Part shown: one piece after another, positions 1 to 10,962 of the stretch
Position numbering within the stretch: the first letter of the stretch is position 1
How the letters are laid out: every line of letters starts with the position of its first letter
Origin: Bedellia somnulentella
Lineage: Eukaryota; Arthropoda; Insecta; Lepidoptera; Bedelliidae
Reading direction: 5' to 3'
Length of the DNA stretch: 64,000 nucleotides
Assembly: GCA_963576735.1 (NCBI GenBank)
Contig: OY755188.1
Span: 14,620,323 to 14,684,322 of the forward strand
Translations under genes and position numbers: made by a program
Notes under the pieces: generated by a model
What the model was told of the DNA's origin: nothing
The model's database searches: none
Seen by the model: the letters and a program-made list of their open reading frames with translations, nothing else

Positions 1-2092
1 ACCTTCCACATTGGCTCTATATATCTCTTTCACCAATTTACTGTCATCCATCCTCTCTATGTGCCCAAACCATCTCAACATTCCTTTTTCTATCTTTCTT
101 ACAATATCATCTTTTACACCACACATTTCACGAATCACATCATTCCTCACACGATCACATAACCTTACATTACACACTTTTCTGAGGGATCTCATTTCTA
201 CTGCATTCACTCTACTTTCATGCTTCTTCTGCCACACCCAACATTCACTGCCATACATAAGCGTAGGAACGAGGACAGCATCATGCACAGCCATTCGGGC
301 CTTTTCAGACACCGACTGACTAGACATTAGACTATCCAGTGCTCCATTTACCGTATTACCCTTTTTCACTCTTCTCTCGATATCTTCATCACACTTTCCA
401 TCCCTAGTAAACAAACTTCCCAAATATACAAACTCTTTCACTTGTTCCACTTTCTTACCATTAATCTCAATCACGCATTCGGTCATATTCACCTCTCTCT
501 CAAAAACCATAGTTTTTGTTTTATCCACATTCACCCTCATTCCCTTTTTTTCAAAAGACGCACATGCAATATTCATCATCTCTTGCAGCTCTTCCACCGA
601 TGATGCAAGTAGAACTTGATCGTCGGCATATAAGAGGCATTTGATGATGAATCCACCCATTCTCAATCCATAATCACTTTCACGCAACTCTGTTAAACAG
701 ACATCCATGAACAAATTAAAGAGCCACGGGGAAGCTACACAACCCTGTCGGACACCCCGAGAGATCCCGAACCAGTCAGTATTTTCCCCGTTTACTCTCA
801 CACATGCACTGGAATCCTCATAGAGTGATACCAGTGCACGTATAAGTCGACTCCCCAAACCGAACTTGGATAACACCTCCCATAAACACTTTCTTACCAC
901 CCTATCATACGCCTTCTCTAAATCAATGAAGGAGCAATACACCTTTCGGTTCTTAGCTAAGAACTTTTCGGTGATGCTCCTTAAAGAGAAGATTTGGTCC
1001 ATACATCCCATTCCCTTTCTAAATCCTGCTTGCACATCCCAAATTTTATCATCCGTTTCATTCATCACTCTTTCAATCAAAACCTTTAAATACAATTTAC
1101 CGACAATGCTGAGTAGGCTAATTCCACGGTTGTTTCTAGCCTCCTGGTGTGACCCCTTTCCTTTATATAAAGGCACAATCACCGCTTTGCACCAGTCTTG
1201 TGGCACTTTGCCACTCGACCAGCATTTTTGGAAAAGGAAGTACAACCAGGAAGCCACCACCCCTTTACCAGCCCTCAGCATTTCAGTGTTTATCCTGTCA
1301 TACCCTGCCGCTTTCCCTAGTTTCATACTTTTCATTGCTTTCATTATTTCTTCCATACTGATCTCACTGTCATTAAAGTCACCCATAACGTCATTCCAAT
1401 CAACATTACTGCTGATTGGCGAAGAAATGGATAAATCCTCTTTTTCAAAGAGTCCCTCAAAATAGTTCTTCCATACTCGTCTTATGCTACTTTCATCCGT
1501 CGCCAATTCACCCTGTTCATCTCTCACAACATTCACTCTCGTGTTTTGGGAAACTCCCTTTTCTTTCCGGATATATTTCCAGAACAACTTTTGGTTATTC
1601 CGGAAATTATCAGAGAGTTTCCTCTCACACCATTCTATCAGATCACGCTTTTTCTTTTCTATTTTCTTCTTAACCTCATTCTTAACTCTCTTATATTCAT
1701 CTTCACTGTTCTTCACTACATCATCTGCTACTCTCGCATCCATTCGTTTACTAGCTTTAATCGCTAGTAAATCTAACCAAGCTTTCTTCTTATCTCCAAC
1801 TGCCTCTTTCACATCTTTATCCCACCAACTTGTTGGTGGTCTATTTGTTCTTTTACTCAATCCACATACTTCCGTCGCACATTCAACCATTGACGATTTG
1901 AGCACATCCCATACTTCTTCTATTTCCAATTCATCCTTCATCTCCACGCAACTTAGCCTGTCGTCCAATTTCTTCATATATTCATCTCTAATATTTTCAT
2001 CCTCTTCCAATTTCTCCACTTTTATTCTCGCAAATTCAGTTGTCGACACTTTGGCCCTGTGACGCCAACGCGTGCACAGTCCCCTTAGTCCG
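1..2092 (-). CDS. RTE reverse transcriptase (partial at both ends)
   Basis: The protein copies LINE RNA into DNA at a nicked target. Visible RT blocks in order are GKAAGYDRINTEML (finger), KAVIVPLYKGKG, NNRGISLLSIVGKLYLKVL, QAGFRKGMGCMDQIFSL, SFIDLEKAYDRV (first catalytic Asp), GVRQGCVASPWLFNLFMD, and LLYADDQVLLASS (catalytic YADD near 625). After these come the thumb (VNVDKTKTMVF, YLGSLFTRDGKCDEDIERRV) and the C-terminal region MYGSECWVWQKKHESRVNAV. No start codon is meaningful because the 5' part is lost. The plus-strand open frames here are antisense shadows. Confidence 0.85.
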
Positions 2093-2125
2093 CCCTCCCA
2101 CACACGAAAGGTTAAGAAAGATTTC
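1..2125 (-). mobile_element. RTE-type non-LTR retrotransposon, 5'-truncated, runs off the left edge
   Basis: Reading the minus strand from about 2125 to 1 gives one frame with no stop, about 700 codons, continuing past the window edge. It encodes the pre-RT linker, a complete reverse transcriptase and part of the C-terminal domain. The same C-terminal sequence (RMLRWFGHIERMDD type) recurs in the RTE 3' piece at 45 kb. The endonuclease half is missing: homology stops near 2125, where the tail end of a Helitron abuts. I assign it to the RTE clade from the overall RT and C-terminal motifs; the exact family was not checked. The intact frame suggests a young copy. Confidence 0.85.
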
Positions 2126-2166
2126 CATATTGGACACTACCCGTGCAAAGCTGGGCGGTTCACTAG
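2116..2166 (+). mobile_element. Helitron 3' end remnant (family A)
   Basis: The stretch ACTACCCGTGCAAAGCTGGG followed shortly by CACTAG then T matches the 3' ends of the longer Helitron copies at 5630 and 20932. Only the terminal ~50 bp is recognisable; it abuts the truncated RTE. Confidence 0.6.
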
Positions 2167-2192
2167 TCTAAATACAAGAAGAATTTAGTAAT

Positions 2193-2393
2193 TACATACA
2201 TACATACATATACTCTCACGGCTATATTTCCCTAGAAGGGGTAGCCAGAACTAAGGAATCATAAATTCCTCAGCCACTTTTGGAAGTTGAGTGGGGAAAA
2301 GATGGTAAAAATAAAGGTTTTTGGTGATGGGTCTCCAACCGCATCGCCCAAAATCCTTTTAAAGCCCCCAATGCCGTTAGTTGCCTCTTACGT
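2193..2393 (-). repeat. SINE-A copy, 5'-truncated
   Basis: Minus-strand copy: starts with the CATA tail repeats and ACTCTCACGGC, then the conserved body. It stops after the CTCTTACG block, so the promoter-side 60 bp is missing. Confidence 0.8.
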
Positions 2394-2654
2394 AATTTTG
2401 TAATTATAAGCTACAATTCTTTACGAACTACAAAGAAAAGTGATTCAGTAATAAAAATATTTCATAATACAGCACCTGATCGTGACATTAGATAGAGAAA
2501 CTATTAAAAAGGAATGTTTTAATTATTTCATACTTGTTACGTCTCTACTGAGCAGATTAACATCACTCTACGAGTGGTCATTGTAGTTATGCTATGAGGT
2601 AAATGTATTACGAATATCTAAGACAATTTAAGTATTTATTAACTTGTACTTTTG

Positions 2655-2844
2655 GCTGTGTAGTGCCAGCTTAGAATAGTACCACCCCATTTCTTCCGGT
2701 GGGTGTACGTAAGAGGCGACTAACGGTATTGGGGCTTTAAAGGGATTTTTGGGCAATGCGGTTGGAGACCCATCACCAACAACCTTGATCTTACCATCTT
2801 TTCCCCACTCAACTTCCAAAAGTGGCTGAGGAATTTCTAATTCC
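2655..2844 (+). repeat. SINE-A copy, 3'-truncated
   Basis: Begins GCTGTGTAGTGCCAGCTTAG and follows the consensus to CTGAGGAATTTCTAATTCC. It lacks the terminal GCCGTGAGTATATG tail. Confidence 0.85.
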
Positions 2845-2950
2845 AACCTCCACCTCACAACCAAATCTTTTCATACACGCTCCTTTATCCTTAACTTTAT
2901 AAAAACTAGTGTTTCAACAGAAGTTTAACCGTATTGGTTATCTATCTATA

Positions 2951-3071
2951 TCTATATACTTATAATAAATCTGTAGAGAGGTCAATTCTGTACATGAAAT
3001 ATATTTTCAAAATAACTATCAGGTGATGATTAGGGATCGATACTGATGCCAAAAATGCAATCAGTAAAATT

Positions 3072-3109
<38 letters not shown>

Positions 3110-5630
3110 GGTTTGTATGTTCCTTATGGAAACAAAAACTACTCGACGGATTTTAACGAAACTTGGTACAATTATTCTTCATAATCCTGCACAGGTTTTT
3201 GTATACTTTCCAGCAGAGTAGTAAAGGGGAATTTTGGGAAATTTTGGAAAAACGGGAGAAGTTACTCCATTTTTAAAACTTCCGTCGCGTGTGCAGCCTT
3301 AATGGTTAAAGTTACATAAAATGTATGTATGGCGGAAAAAATCTTCATAAATTTTTCTAAAAAAAAATTTTCTACAGCATATGTCTATCTTTTATGGTTG
3401 ACTCACAATATCACGTGTAACTCCTGATAGCTTAGTAGTTCTGAGTATTCTGATTATATTTGTTTACTCTTACGTTTATAATACTCTCACTCATCCCTTA
3501 TTTAAAAAAGGTAACATTATTACCTATTCAATAAAAAAAATATCATAGAAACCGATAGAGAAACAGCGAAATTACACATGAAATAAGCCATCGCGCCCGT
3601 GACCAAAACCAAATAATTACTAATTTACATATTAAATACTAGACTCAACTCAACTTCAACTCATTCTAAAAATTAGTTTATGTTCGAAGATACTAAACCG
3701 TTCATATGAGCGCTTTCACAGAAATCACAAAGCTACACTCAGGGGCTGGAAATGAAAACTTCCCTCCATTCTCACTTTGTAGTTTTTAACAGCGCAAACC
3801 TGATACAAAAGCGCGCTGTGATTTGCATATTCACCAATAGATGGCACTGTCGGTAATTGCTACATCGCGGTATGATTTCTTCTTTATTAGAGTATATAAA
3901 CCAAAAAATTCTTCAGAAATGCTGTCGTTGTTTTAATTAATGTACTTAGTATGTAATGTAGTACGATACGATACTGTAGATTAGGTATGTAATGTAATGT
4001 ATTGTATGTTGGAGTTTTTTGTAATAGAACTTCGGTCGGGTGATTTTTTCGAAGTTCGACCCAAAATGGCGTTTAATAGGCAACATAAATAAACTGAGTG
4101 TCATTGAAATCTAGCAAGACGTAGCGTTGTATATCTCACTCACACAGAGCCTCATTTTACCTCATGAGGTACCCCTTATTTGAGGCGAGGTAAAGAGAAC
4201 GAACGAAATATACTCTACTAACGAGTCAACAGTGTGGCACGCGTAATGTTGCCGCTTTGCACTGAATGAGGGAAAATGAGTTCTAAATTCTAATGTTTTA
4301 TACTTGGTATTTTTTTATAAACTTAAGGGCCTCCCCGCATTTTGCAGCTATTGCGCTCACTCTTACGTCAAATTTAGTGAGAGTGACAGGGACAGAAAAA
4401 ATGCGCGCGCAGGATAAATGTAGTTTATTTAGTTTTATTGAATAACTATAATGTTTAAATGAAAAGTTCAACATCAAAGTTACAGATGTTAAAGCTACGC
4501 GTATGTAGACACATGAGTTCACATGTATGTTATGCCAGTGGAGCCTATACGGTTTTTATGAAAACAAAGCATGTTCCAATTCAATTTTTTTCATCATATT
4601 TTTCAGCAATTTATTAAAATGTTAAACATCAAATTTTAACACCATGAACTAATCACCAACATATATTTTATTCATGTCATATCAATATCATCAAATCAGA
4701 CTTTATAGAACTTCCAAACAATCAACATCAACCTATTTTTCCGGGGACGCCCTTAATTAAATTATTCAAAATTTGTAAATTGAAACAAACTTTCTATAAC
4801 TGCTTTATTAGTTTTCTTACTCACTTCGGCCCATTAATATAATTAAGCTATTATAATTTGCCGTGTAGTGCCGGCTTTGCCGTGTAGTGCCGACTTAGAT
4901 TGCCGTGTAGTGCCGGCTTAGAATGTCGCTACCCCTTTCTACCCACGGGTGTCGTAAGAGGTGACTAAGGGTATGGGGCCTTTAGTGGTTTTTGGGCGAT
5001 GTAGTTGGAAACCCATCACCAACTATACTACATTTCTGCCATCTAATCCCCTATCAATATCCAAATGTGGCTGAGGAGATTCTAGCTCTGCAGCTCTGGC
5101 TACCCCGTTTTGGGATTAATGGCCGTGAGTATATGTATGTATGTATGTAAGCTAATCTAAGGTAAAATTAAATGGGTACTATTTGTAAGAAAACGCTAAA
5201 ATAAACTGACTAATCATTCCATCAAACTGACCCGACTCCTTCAACCGCGACACGAGTATAATGTATGTATCGACTCAACATTTAAATAGTCGGTAACTCA
5301 CTCACTCACTTTGGTCTATTCGAGTGCTGCCTCGACTCGCGCTTCGAAAAAGTGAGGAGCTACGTGAGGTGGTTTATATTTCAAATACGAGAACTTCCTC
5401 ATTTTCTCGCGACGAGTAACTTAAACGAGGTACCTCACGAGTGAGGGGTTATCACTAAGCAAGAAGGCTCTCTATTTCCAGTGTATTTCTTTACTCTATG
5501 GCTACACTATTCAGGAGTGCTCTAAGTAGTAATCATTGCGCTAAATTTCACAAATCTTGAGCAGTGTTTGAAGAAACCTCAGATATAAATAAAACAACGC
5601 TACCCGTGCGAAGCTGGGACGATCCACTAG
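2951..5630 (+). mobile_element. Helitron, family A, non-autonomous copy 1 (with nested SINE-A)
   Basis: Starts TCTATATACTTATAATAAAT and ends CACTAG before T. These are the same ends that are proven by the empty site for the copy at 19110-20932. It has no visible Rep/helicase ORF, so it would depend on enzymes made elsewhere. It holds an internal CTGT microsatellite (3074-3110), a copy-specific segment at 3912-4121, and a SINE-A insertion at 4859-5147. A second copy follows head-to-tail at 5631. Confidence 0.8.
4859..5147 (+). repeat. SINE-A (subfamily 2) nested in a Helitron, 5' end triplicated
   Basis: Subfamily 2: TGCCGTGTAGTGCCGGCTTA, AATGTCGCTACCCC, ACGGGTGTCGTAAGAGG. The first ~15-20 bp are repeated three times in a row. 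The target AAGCTA is duplicated on both sides; the homologous Helitron at 20540 shows the uninterrupted site. Confidence 0.9.
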
Positions 5631-6578
5631 TACTTATAATAAATCTGTAGAGAGGTCAATTCTGTACATGAAATATATTTTCAAAATAACTATCAGGGGG
5701 TGATTAGGGATCGATACTGATGCCAAAAATGCAATCAGTAAAATTTTGTCTGTCTGTCTGTCGGTTTGTATGTGCCTTATGGAAACAAAAACTACTCGAC
5801 GGATTTTAACGAAACTTGGTACAATTATTCTTTATACTCCTAGGCAGGTTTTTGTATACTTTTCAGCAGAGTAGTTAAGGGGAATTTTGGGAAATTTCGG
5901 GAAAACGGGAGAAGTTACTCCATTTTTTAAGCTTCCGTCGCGTGTGCAGCCTTAATGGTTAAACTTACATAGAAATCATGTAGGACGGATATATTTTTCA
6001 TAAAATTGTCTAAAAAATTTCCCGCAACAGTTTATGTCTATCTTTTATGGTTGACTCACAATAACACGTGTAATTCCTGATAGCTAGCAGTTCGGAACAT
6101 TCTGATTATATTTGTTTACTCTTACGTTTGTAAAACTCTCACTCATCCCTAATTTAAAAAAGGTAACATTATTACCTATTCAATAAAAAAATAATCATAG
6201 AAATCGGTAGAGAAACACCGAAATTATACATAAAATAAGCCATCGCGCCCGTGACCAAAACCAAATCGTTACTAATTTATATATTACATACTAGATGGCG
6301 CCAGTAGTTGCATCCTACATCACGTAATGATTTCTTTTTTAGATTGTTATAAATACTTTATAGCGTTTTATTCCAAAAATTGCTATTAAACGGAAATACT
6401 GAACCCTTCATAAAAGCGCATTCAAAATCACCAAACTACACTATTTAGGAAGTGCTATAAAATTAATAAATTGAAAACATTGCGCTAAATTTCACAATGC
6501 TTGAGCAGTGACTGAAGAAAGAAACCTCAGATATTTAAAAAAACAACTCTACTCGTGCGAAGCTGGGCCGATCCACTA
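5631..6578 (+). mobile_element. Helitron, family A, copy 2, head-to-tail with copy 1
   Basis: Begins TACTTATAATAAATCTGTAG directly after the CTAG of copy 1 and ends CGAAGCTGGGCCGATCCACT then AT. It is about 950 bp, shorter than the other copies because most of the middle is absent. Its CTGT tract is short. The 3' terminus reads CTAT rather than CTAG, so it is degraded. Confidence 0.75.
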
Positions 6579-6761
6579 TCAATAAATAAAAAGATTATAT
6601 CTTAACGATGGTTAATTATCATGAAGGTCCTAGGGCTGCCCCTTATCACATCATGAATGTCATGTGTTGTTCAGAATTATTCTTCGGGTATCCATGGTGT
6701 TAAGGTTTAAATTTTAGTTTAGTATTTTCCAAATAATTATAAAGTCAATACAATTGGGGCA

Positions 6762-6863
6762 AGAAGCTAGAGAGGTTTGCCAGGATCGCACAAACTGGCG
6801 ATTAATAGTCTCTGACTATCCCAATGGGAAATATTGGCGTTAGAATATGTATGTATGTATGTA
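6762..6863 (+). mobile_element. RTE LINE 3' fragment
   Basis: Matches the last ~100 bp of the RTE copy at 45.5 kb: GAAGCTAGAGAGGTTTGCCA, TCTCTGACTATCCCAATGGG and a TATG-repeat tail. Confidence 0.75.
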
Positions 6864-7573
6864 CTAGATGACCCGATAGACTTCGTGCTGTTAAACATCA
6901 ATTGACATTCACTTGATGGATGCAATCAAATTGTCATATTTAGCCGATCCGCTTAGGGTCTTTGTCATGCGTAGAGAAATGCTATGTTTTTAATATTATC
7001 CTCACATTTTTTTATTTTTTTCTCTACGTGCATACCTTTTCTGGACTTCCACGAATAATTCAAGACCAAAATTAGCCAAATCGGTAAAGTATTGTTGAGT
7101 TATAACATGAGAACGAAAAGTCGCATTGATTTTTATATTTATAGATGTATTAGAGCACGTATGTGACCTCAAAAATATTCCTGAAGAGAGATGACAAATT
7201 AATACGTCAAGATTTGGCGTCAAAGTCTTACGTGATTAACGATTTTTTAAGGTTTATCAAATGCTAGATAACTAAGATACTCTCGGCAAGTACTAATGGT
7301 GATGAAGCGGAAGTACTCCAAGAAAAAGACGTTACTTTCTATATACTAGTGAAGGGAATTTGTTATCATGGATCTAGTAATAGATTGAACAGAACATAAT
7401 CATTTCATACTCTTGCGTCATCTCATGAAAATACTCTAACGAGAAACAATTAGAAAAAAACAGCGACGAATCTAATACGAATTGTATAACGTAAGAAATT
7501 TGTAGACATACTGTTATATTAAAATACTTTTGATCCAAAAAATTATAAGCTATTCCACAACAGCATTAAAGTT
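6864..7573. other. No recognisable feature
   Basis: AT-rich sequence with only short unconvincing open frames on either strand and no match to the repeat families of this window. Confidence 0.5.
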
Positions 7574-7722
7574 CATACACACACTCACGGCTCCATATTC
7601 CGAAAGAGAGTAGCGGAGCTTCAGAACTAGATACTCTTCTGCCAAATTTGGAGGTTGAGTGGGAAAAGGGAGGATATGAAAATAAAGTATGGTTGATTAT
7701 GGGTCTCCAACTACAACGCCAA
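7574..7722 (-). repeat. SINE-A fragment, diverged
   Basis: ACTCACGGCTCCATATTCCG, then GGAGGTTGAGTGGGAAAAGG and GGGTCTCCAACTACAACGCC follow the minus-strand consensus with many changes. The 5' part is missing. Confidence 0.65.
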
Positions 7723-7833
7723 GCATTCACATAAAATATACATATTAAAAAACAAAAAAAAAACGGATTGAAAAAATATTTATGTAGAAATTTAGAAAAT
7801 GATCAGTGTGATTGAACCAACATTAATTAGTCA

Positions 7834-7883
7834 TGATCGTGCAAAGTGGCGATAAATAGTCTCTGCCTATCCCTTAAGGGGAT
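7834..7883 (+). mobile_element. RTE LINE 3' fragment, very short
   Basis: GATCGTGCAAAGTGGCGATA and AATAGTCTCTGCCTATCCC match the RTE C-terminal coding end at 45.48-45.52 kb. Confidence 0.6.
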
Positions 7884-7888
7884 AAAAT

Positions 7889-8024
7889 TGAGCCCGCCGG
7901 GTTGCCGACAAATGCCGCCGCTTTTTGTCGGCGGTCTAGGTTTTATACATAGGTAAGACAAAATTATTTAAATACAGGCCGTAGAGTTGTGTCGCCCGGC
8001 TTGGTCGGCAGCCCGGCGGGCTCA
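7889..8024. mobile_element. GC-rich palindromic MITE, 136 bp
   Basis: The left end TGAGCCCGCCGGGTTGCCGA and right end TCGGCAGCCCGGCGGGCTCA are inverted copies with one mismatch. A second internal hairpin is formed by GCCGCCG and GTCGGCGGT. It carries no ORF. It sits immediately after an RTE fragment. The superfamily is not recognised and no clear target duplication is visible. Confidence 0.7.
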
Positions 8025-8635
8025 GTTTGTATTACACTTAAGAAAGTAAGTCAGTGTAGGAAATCTCTGTCACATAAGCTGTTTTTGACCAATCATAATC
8101 TGTATGACATTTCTGTAACTCTACATTTTGAAAGTGAATTTTAATTCGACGTCGTTACGAGATGCTGATTATGTATATCACTAGACACTACATTCCTAAA
8201 TGTGACTCAGCAAAACGAGCTTCTCATTTAAATACTACTTTGCGAGGAAAAATAATACTTAAGATATGCCCCGAATTGTCTAGCGACGCCGCCGCCAGTT
8301 AAAAAAACTGTATCGTTCATTTCAAGTTACTAAAGAAGTTTATACGTTGCAGAAAAAGATAAGGGATGATTAGGTATAAGTTTCCAACGACATCACCATC
8401 TTATAAATTCTTAAGTCCCTAGTGCCAATACTTCGTTTAAAATTGATATAAAACAGATTGACAAGGATATTGCGAGCTAAATCAGATTTTCGCTGGAAGG
8501 GTAGTAAATACATACAAACATATAAAAATATAATAAATTTACGGGCATATTATACACAGATCAAGTAAAGCCCAAACTAAAAAAAAACTTTTATTATGGT
8601 GTACTAACTCAACGATATATTTATTATTATATAAT
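8025..8635. other. No recognisable feature
   Basis: Roughly 600 bp of AT-rich sequence without convincing coding or repeat structure. Confidence 0.5.
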
Positions 8636-9008
8636 ACACATAAACGTAAACATAAACGATCACGCCGTTTATCCCCGAAGGGGTTGGCAGAGGTACCAAT
8701 ACTCCTGAACTCACATGGCAAGCGCCATCTAGTTTCCAGAGAAGGTACCCACGTTTTGCTTAGACAGTGTACTCACGTGATAGGGGGCAGGCCTATCGCC
8801 GTTTTGTACGAATACACTGTCACATGACTAAGTACAACTCAGCCATGTGGGTTTCCTCACGATGTTTTCCCTCACCGTTAGCAACCATGATAAATTAACC
8901 ACACATATGACTTTAGAAAAGACAAATTGGTGTAGGCCCGTCCCAGGATTGGAACTCACGCCCTTCTGTTTTTCGGGCGGGTGTTCTACCCACTGGACTA
9001 TCATGTCG
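8636..9008 (-). repeat. SINE-C, tRNA-derived, near full length
   Basis: On the minus strand the head reads CATGATAGTCCAGTGGGTAG (A-box-like), followed by GAGTTCCAATCCTGGGACGG (B-box-like), which indicates a tRNA-derived Pol III promoter. The ~370-bp body matches copies at 34.4 and 39.6 kb almost base for base. It ends in a short AT-rich tail. Open frames here are by-products of the SINE. Confidence 0.85.
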
Positions 9009-9045
9009 CTATATATAATACACATAACAATAATATCCAAGACTA

Positions 9046-9190
9046 AGAAACAATCAGTTATGCTCCACACATTAATGTTGCTCTCAGCGGGGATTGAACC
9101 CGCAACTTCCAGACGGCTAGTCGCCATGGCCGTTTTGTACCCTCCAAGGAAACCTCACCAGTATTTATATCATCAATATTTGTAAGCAAC
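9046..9190 (-). repeat. SINE-E, tRNA-derived fragment
   Basis: The minus strand carries GCGGGTTCAATCCCCGC, a good tRNA T-arm/B-box, followed by a body with TGATTGTTTCTTAGTCTTGG. The same body occurs at 51.95 kb behind another tRNA-like head. Confidence 0.65.
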
Positions 9191-9202
9191 CCAAAATCTT
9201 CG

Positions 9203-9285
9203 CAGTTCAGATGTCTGCCTTTTTGAGCACATTATATCTTTGGTCTAATTGTACCTTCTGTGGGAGACCTCTACTCACATTACAT
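9203..9285 (-). mobile_element. RTE LINE fragment, diverged
   Basis: Antisense to the RTE C-terminal coding region: GTCTGCCTTTTTGAGCACAT and GGGAGACCTCTACTCACATT align to the minus-strand RTE copies at 49.1 and 57.9 kb. Confidence 0.6.
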
Positions 9286-9311
9286 CGAAACATGTGTTGT
9301 GTGGAAGCCTG

Positions 9312-9460
9312 TGCTGTGTCGGCTTAGAATATCACTACTCCATTTCGCATGATGATTTTCGCAAGAGGTGATTAAGGAAAATGGGGGTTTTTAAGTGACT
9401 TTGGCGGTTGGAGACTTGTCACCAACAACATTTATTTTACAATATTTTTCCCACTTCATT
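9312..9460 (+). repeat. SINE-A fragment, diverged
   Basis: TGCTGTGTCGGCTTAGAATA, then GGCGGTTGGAGACTTGTCAC; the 3' third is lost where the next, opposite copy begins. Confidence 0.7.
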
Positions 9461-9465
9461 GTTAT

Positions 9466-9703
9466 CATATATACTCACAGCTGTAAATCCCTATAAGGGG
9501 TAGCCAGAGCTAAGGAATCAGAAATTCCTCAGCCACTTTTGGAAGTCATGTGGGGAAAAGATGGTGAAATAAAGGTTGTTGGTGATGGGTCTCCAACCGC
9601 ATCGCCCAAAAATCCCTCAGAAGCCCCAAAATCGTTAGTCGCCTCTTACGTACACCCACCGGAAGAAATGGGGTAGTGCTATTCTAAGCCGACACTACAC
9701 AGC
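9466..9703 (-). repeat. SINE-A copy
   Basis: Near full-length minus-strand copy from CATATATACTCACAG to CCGACACTACACAGC, with the promoter-side block intact. Confidence 0.9.
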
Positions 9704-9715
9704 AATCATTATTAT

Positions 9716-9998
9716 CATCAGCCTATAGACGTCCACTGCTGGACATAGGCCTCCTCCAATGATATCCACAACGACCGGTCTTATGCTGCCCTTATCCATC
9801 GGCTTCCCGCGACCTTGACCAAGTCGTCTTTCCACCTTGTGGGAGGCCTACCCACACTGCGTCGTCCGATACGTGGCGACCACTTCAGAACCTTCGGGGC
9901 CCAACGGCTACCGGTTCTGCGTGTAAAGTGCCCTGCCCATTGCCAATTCAGTTTTGCAATTATTCGGGATATATCAGTGACCTTGGTTCTTCTACGGA
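9716..9998 (-). mobile_element. 3' end of a second RTE-like LINE family
   Basis: The minus strand encodes IRRRTKVTDISRIIAKLNWQ and, further on, GRRSVGRPPTRWKDDLVKVA, a C-terminal region typical of lepidopteran endonuclease/RT LINEs. It is followed by the noncoding end GGAGGAGGCCTATGTCCAGC and an ATGATA-type tail. It is 5'-truncated and diverged, and fused at its 5' side to a SINE-A fragment. Confidence 0.7.
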
Positions 9999-10096
9999 TC
10001 TTCTCCCCACTTAACTTCCAAAAATGCCTGAGGTATTCATTCATTTCTTATTCAGGCTATCCCTTTTATGGTTTACAGCTGTGAGTATATGTAATA
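9999..10096 (+). repeat. SINE-A 3' fragment
   Basis: CTTCTCCCCACTTAACTTCC to TACAGCTGTGAGTATATG: only the last ~100 bp of the element. Confidence 0.7.
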
Positions 10097-10200
10097 TATT
10101 AAATAGTTTCCTTGTTAGGCAAGATAAATTAAGTATCTACGTAAAAGTTATAAACGAGTTATAAGTTACTACTATGACATGAAAAAAAAACAGGAATAAA

Positions 10201-10444
10201 TAACATTAGATAACAACATAAACGTTCACGCCGTTTATCCCCGAAGGGGTTGGCAGAGGTACCAATACTCCTGAACTCACATGGCAAGCGCCATCTAGTT
10301 TCCAGAGAAGGTACCCACGTTTTGCTTAGACAGTGTACTCACGTGATAGGGGGCAGGCCTATCGCCGTTTTGTACGAATACACTGTCACATGACTAAGTA
10401 CAACTCAGCCATGTGGGTTTCCTCACGATGTTTTCCCTCACCAT
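10201..10444 (-). repeat. SINE-C, 5'-truncated
   Basis: Matches the body of the 34.4-kb copy almost perfectly from the AACATAAACG tail to TTTTCCCTCACC, but lacks the tRNA-like head. GAATAAA-type sequence flanks both sides, a possible target duplication. Confidence 0.85.
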
Positions 10445-10543
10445 AAGAATAAAGAATAAATATTTTTTTAAAATATAATTTTAAGTTATTTACACAGCCA
10501 TCAGCCCCTTGGTACGATAAATACTATTGATCACAACTATGTT

Positions 10544-10692
10544 TGATCTTAACAAACCTCTCCAGATTCATTTATATTTATCATTCTTTCCATACATGGC
10601 TTATTTAACTCTACCATCGGGTGCCTGCCTTATTTAACATATTTTTGATCTAAATGCGTTCTTTGTGTTGTCCTCTATTCACATTTACAACC
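10544..10692 (-). mobile_element. RTE LINE fragment, diverged
   Basis: AACAAACCTCTCCAGATTCA through GGGTGCCTGCCTTATTTAAC aligns with the minus-strand RTE fragment at 49.0-49.18 kb, with many substitutions. Confidence 0.6.
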
Positions 10693-10806
10693 ATAAATAA
10701 TCCGAAGTGGCTCTTTTTATCACTGTCCTATTTGACTTTTTAAATTAAATATAAAGACAACTCTGTCGAATGCACCCGGAAAAATAGGATAAAACAGCAA
10801 CTGAAT

Positions 10807-10962
10807 GGGTGCCTACAGATGGACACCGGGGCGTAGGGAAAGGGCCAGGAGAAGATAGAGGGATGACCTGGACAAGTTCGAACCAGGCTGGTTCTGTACA
10901 GCTTCAGACAGAGATGTGTGGGCTGAAAATTGTGAGGCCTTCGCCCAGCAATGGGAAACAAA
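10807..10962 (+). mobile_element. LINE 3' coding fragment (another RTE/CR1-like family)
   Basis: Translates, with shifts, to RWRDDLDKFEPGWF and CEAFAQQWET, the recognisable C-terminus of a lepidopteran LINE polyprotein. It is short and broken. Confidence 0.5.

Noticed and set aside
866..2062. Long plus-strand open frames at the left edge
   Set aside because: They are antisense to the intact RTE reverse transcriptase and have low-complexity Ser/Leu/Phe composition.
3061..3115. Independent CTGT microsatellite
   Set aside because: The same tract sits at the same place in all family A Helitron copies, so it is part of that element.
8847..9185. 112-codon open frame with GIEPATSRRL
   Set aside because: It runs across SINE-C and SINE-E; the GIEPATS-type peptide comes from reading a tRNA T arm antisense.
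9781..10044. Minus-strand 87-codon gene
   Set aside because: It is the C-terminal end of a LINE polyprotein fused to SINE-A sequence (its first ~15 residues), not a host gene.
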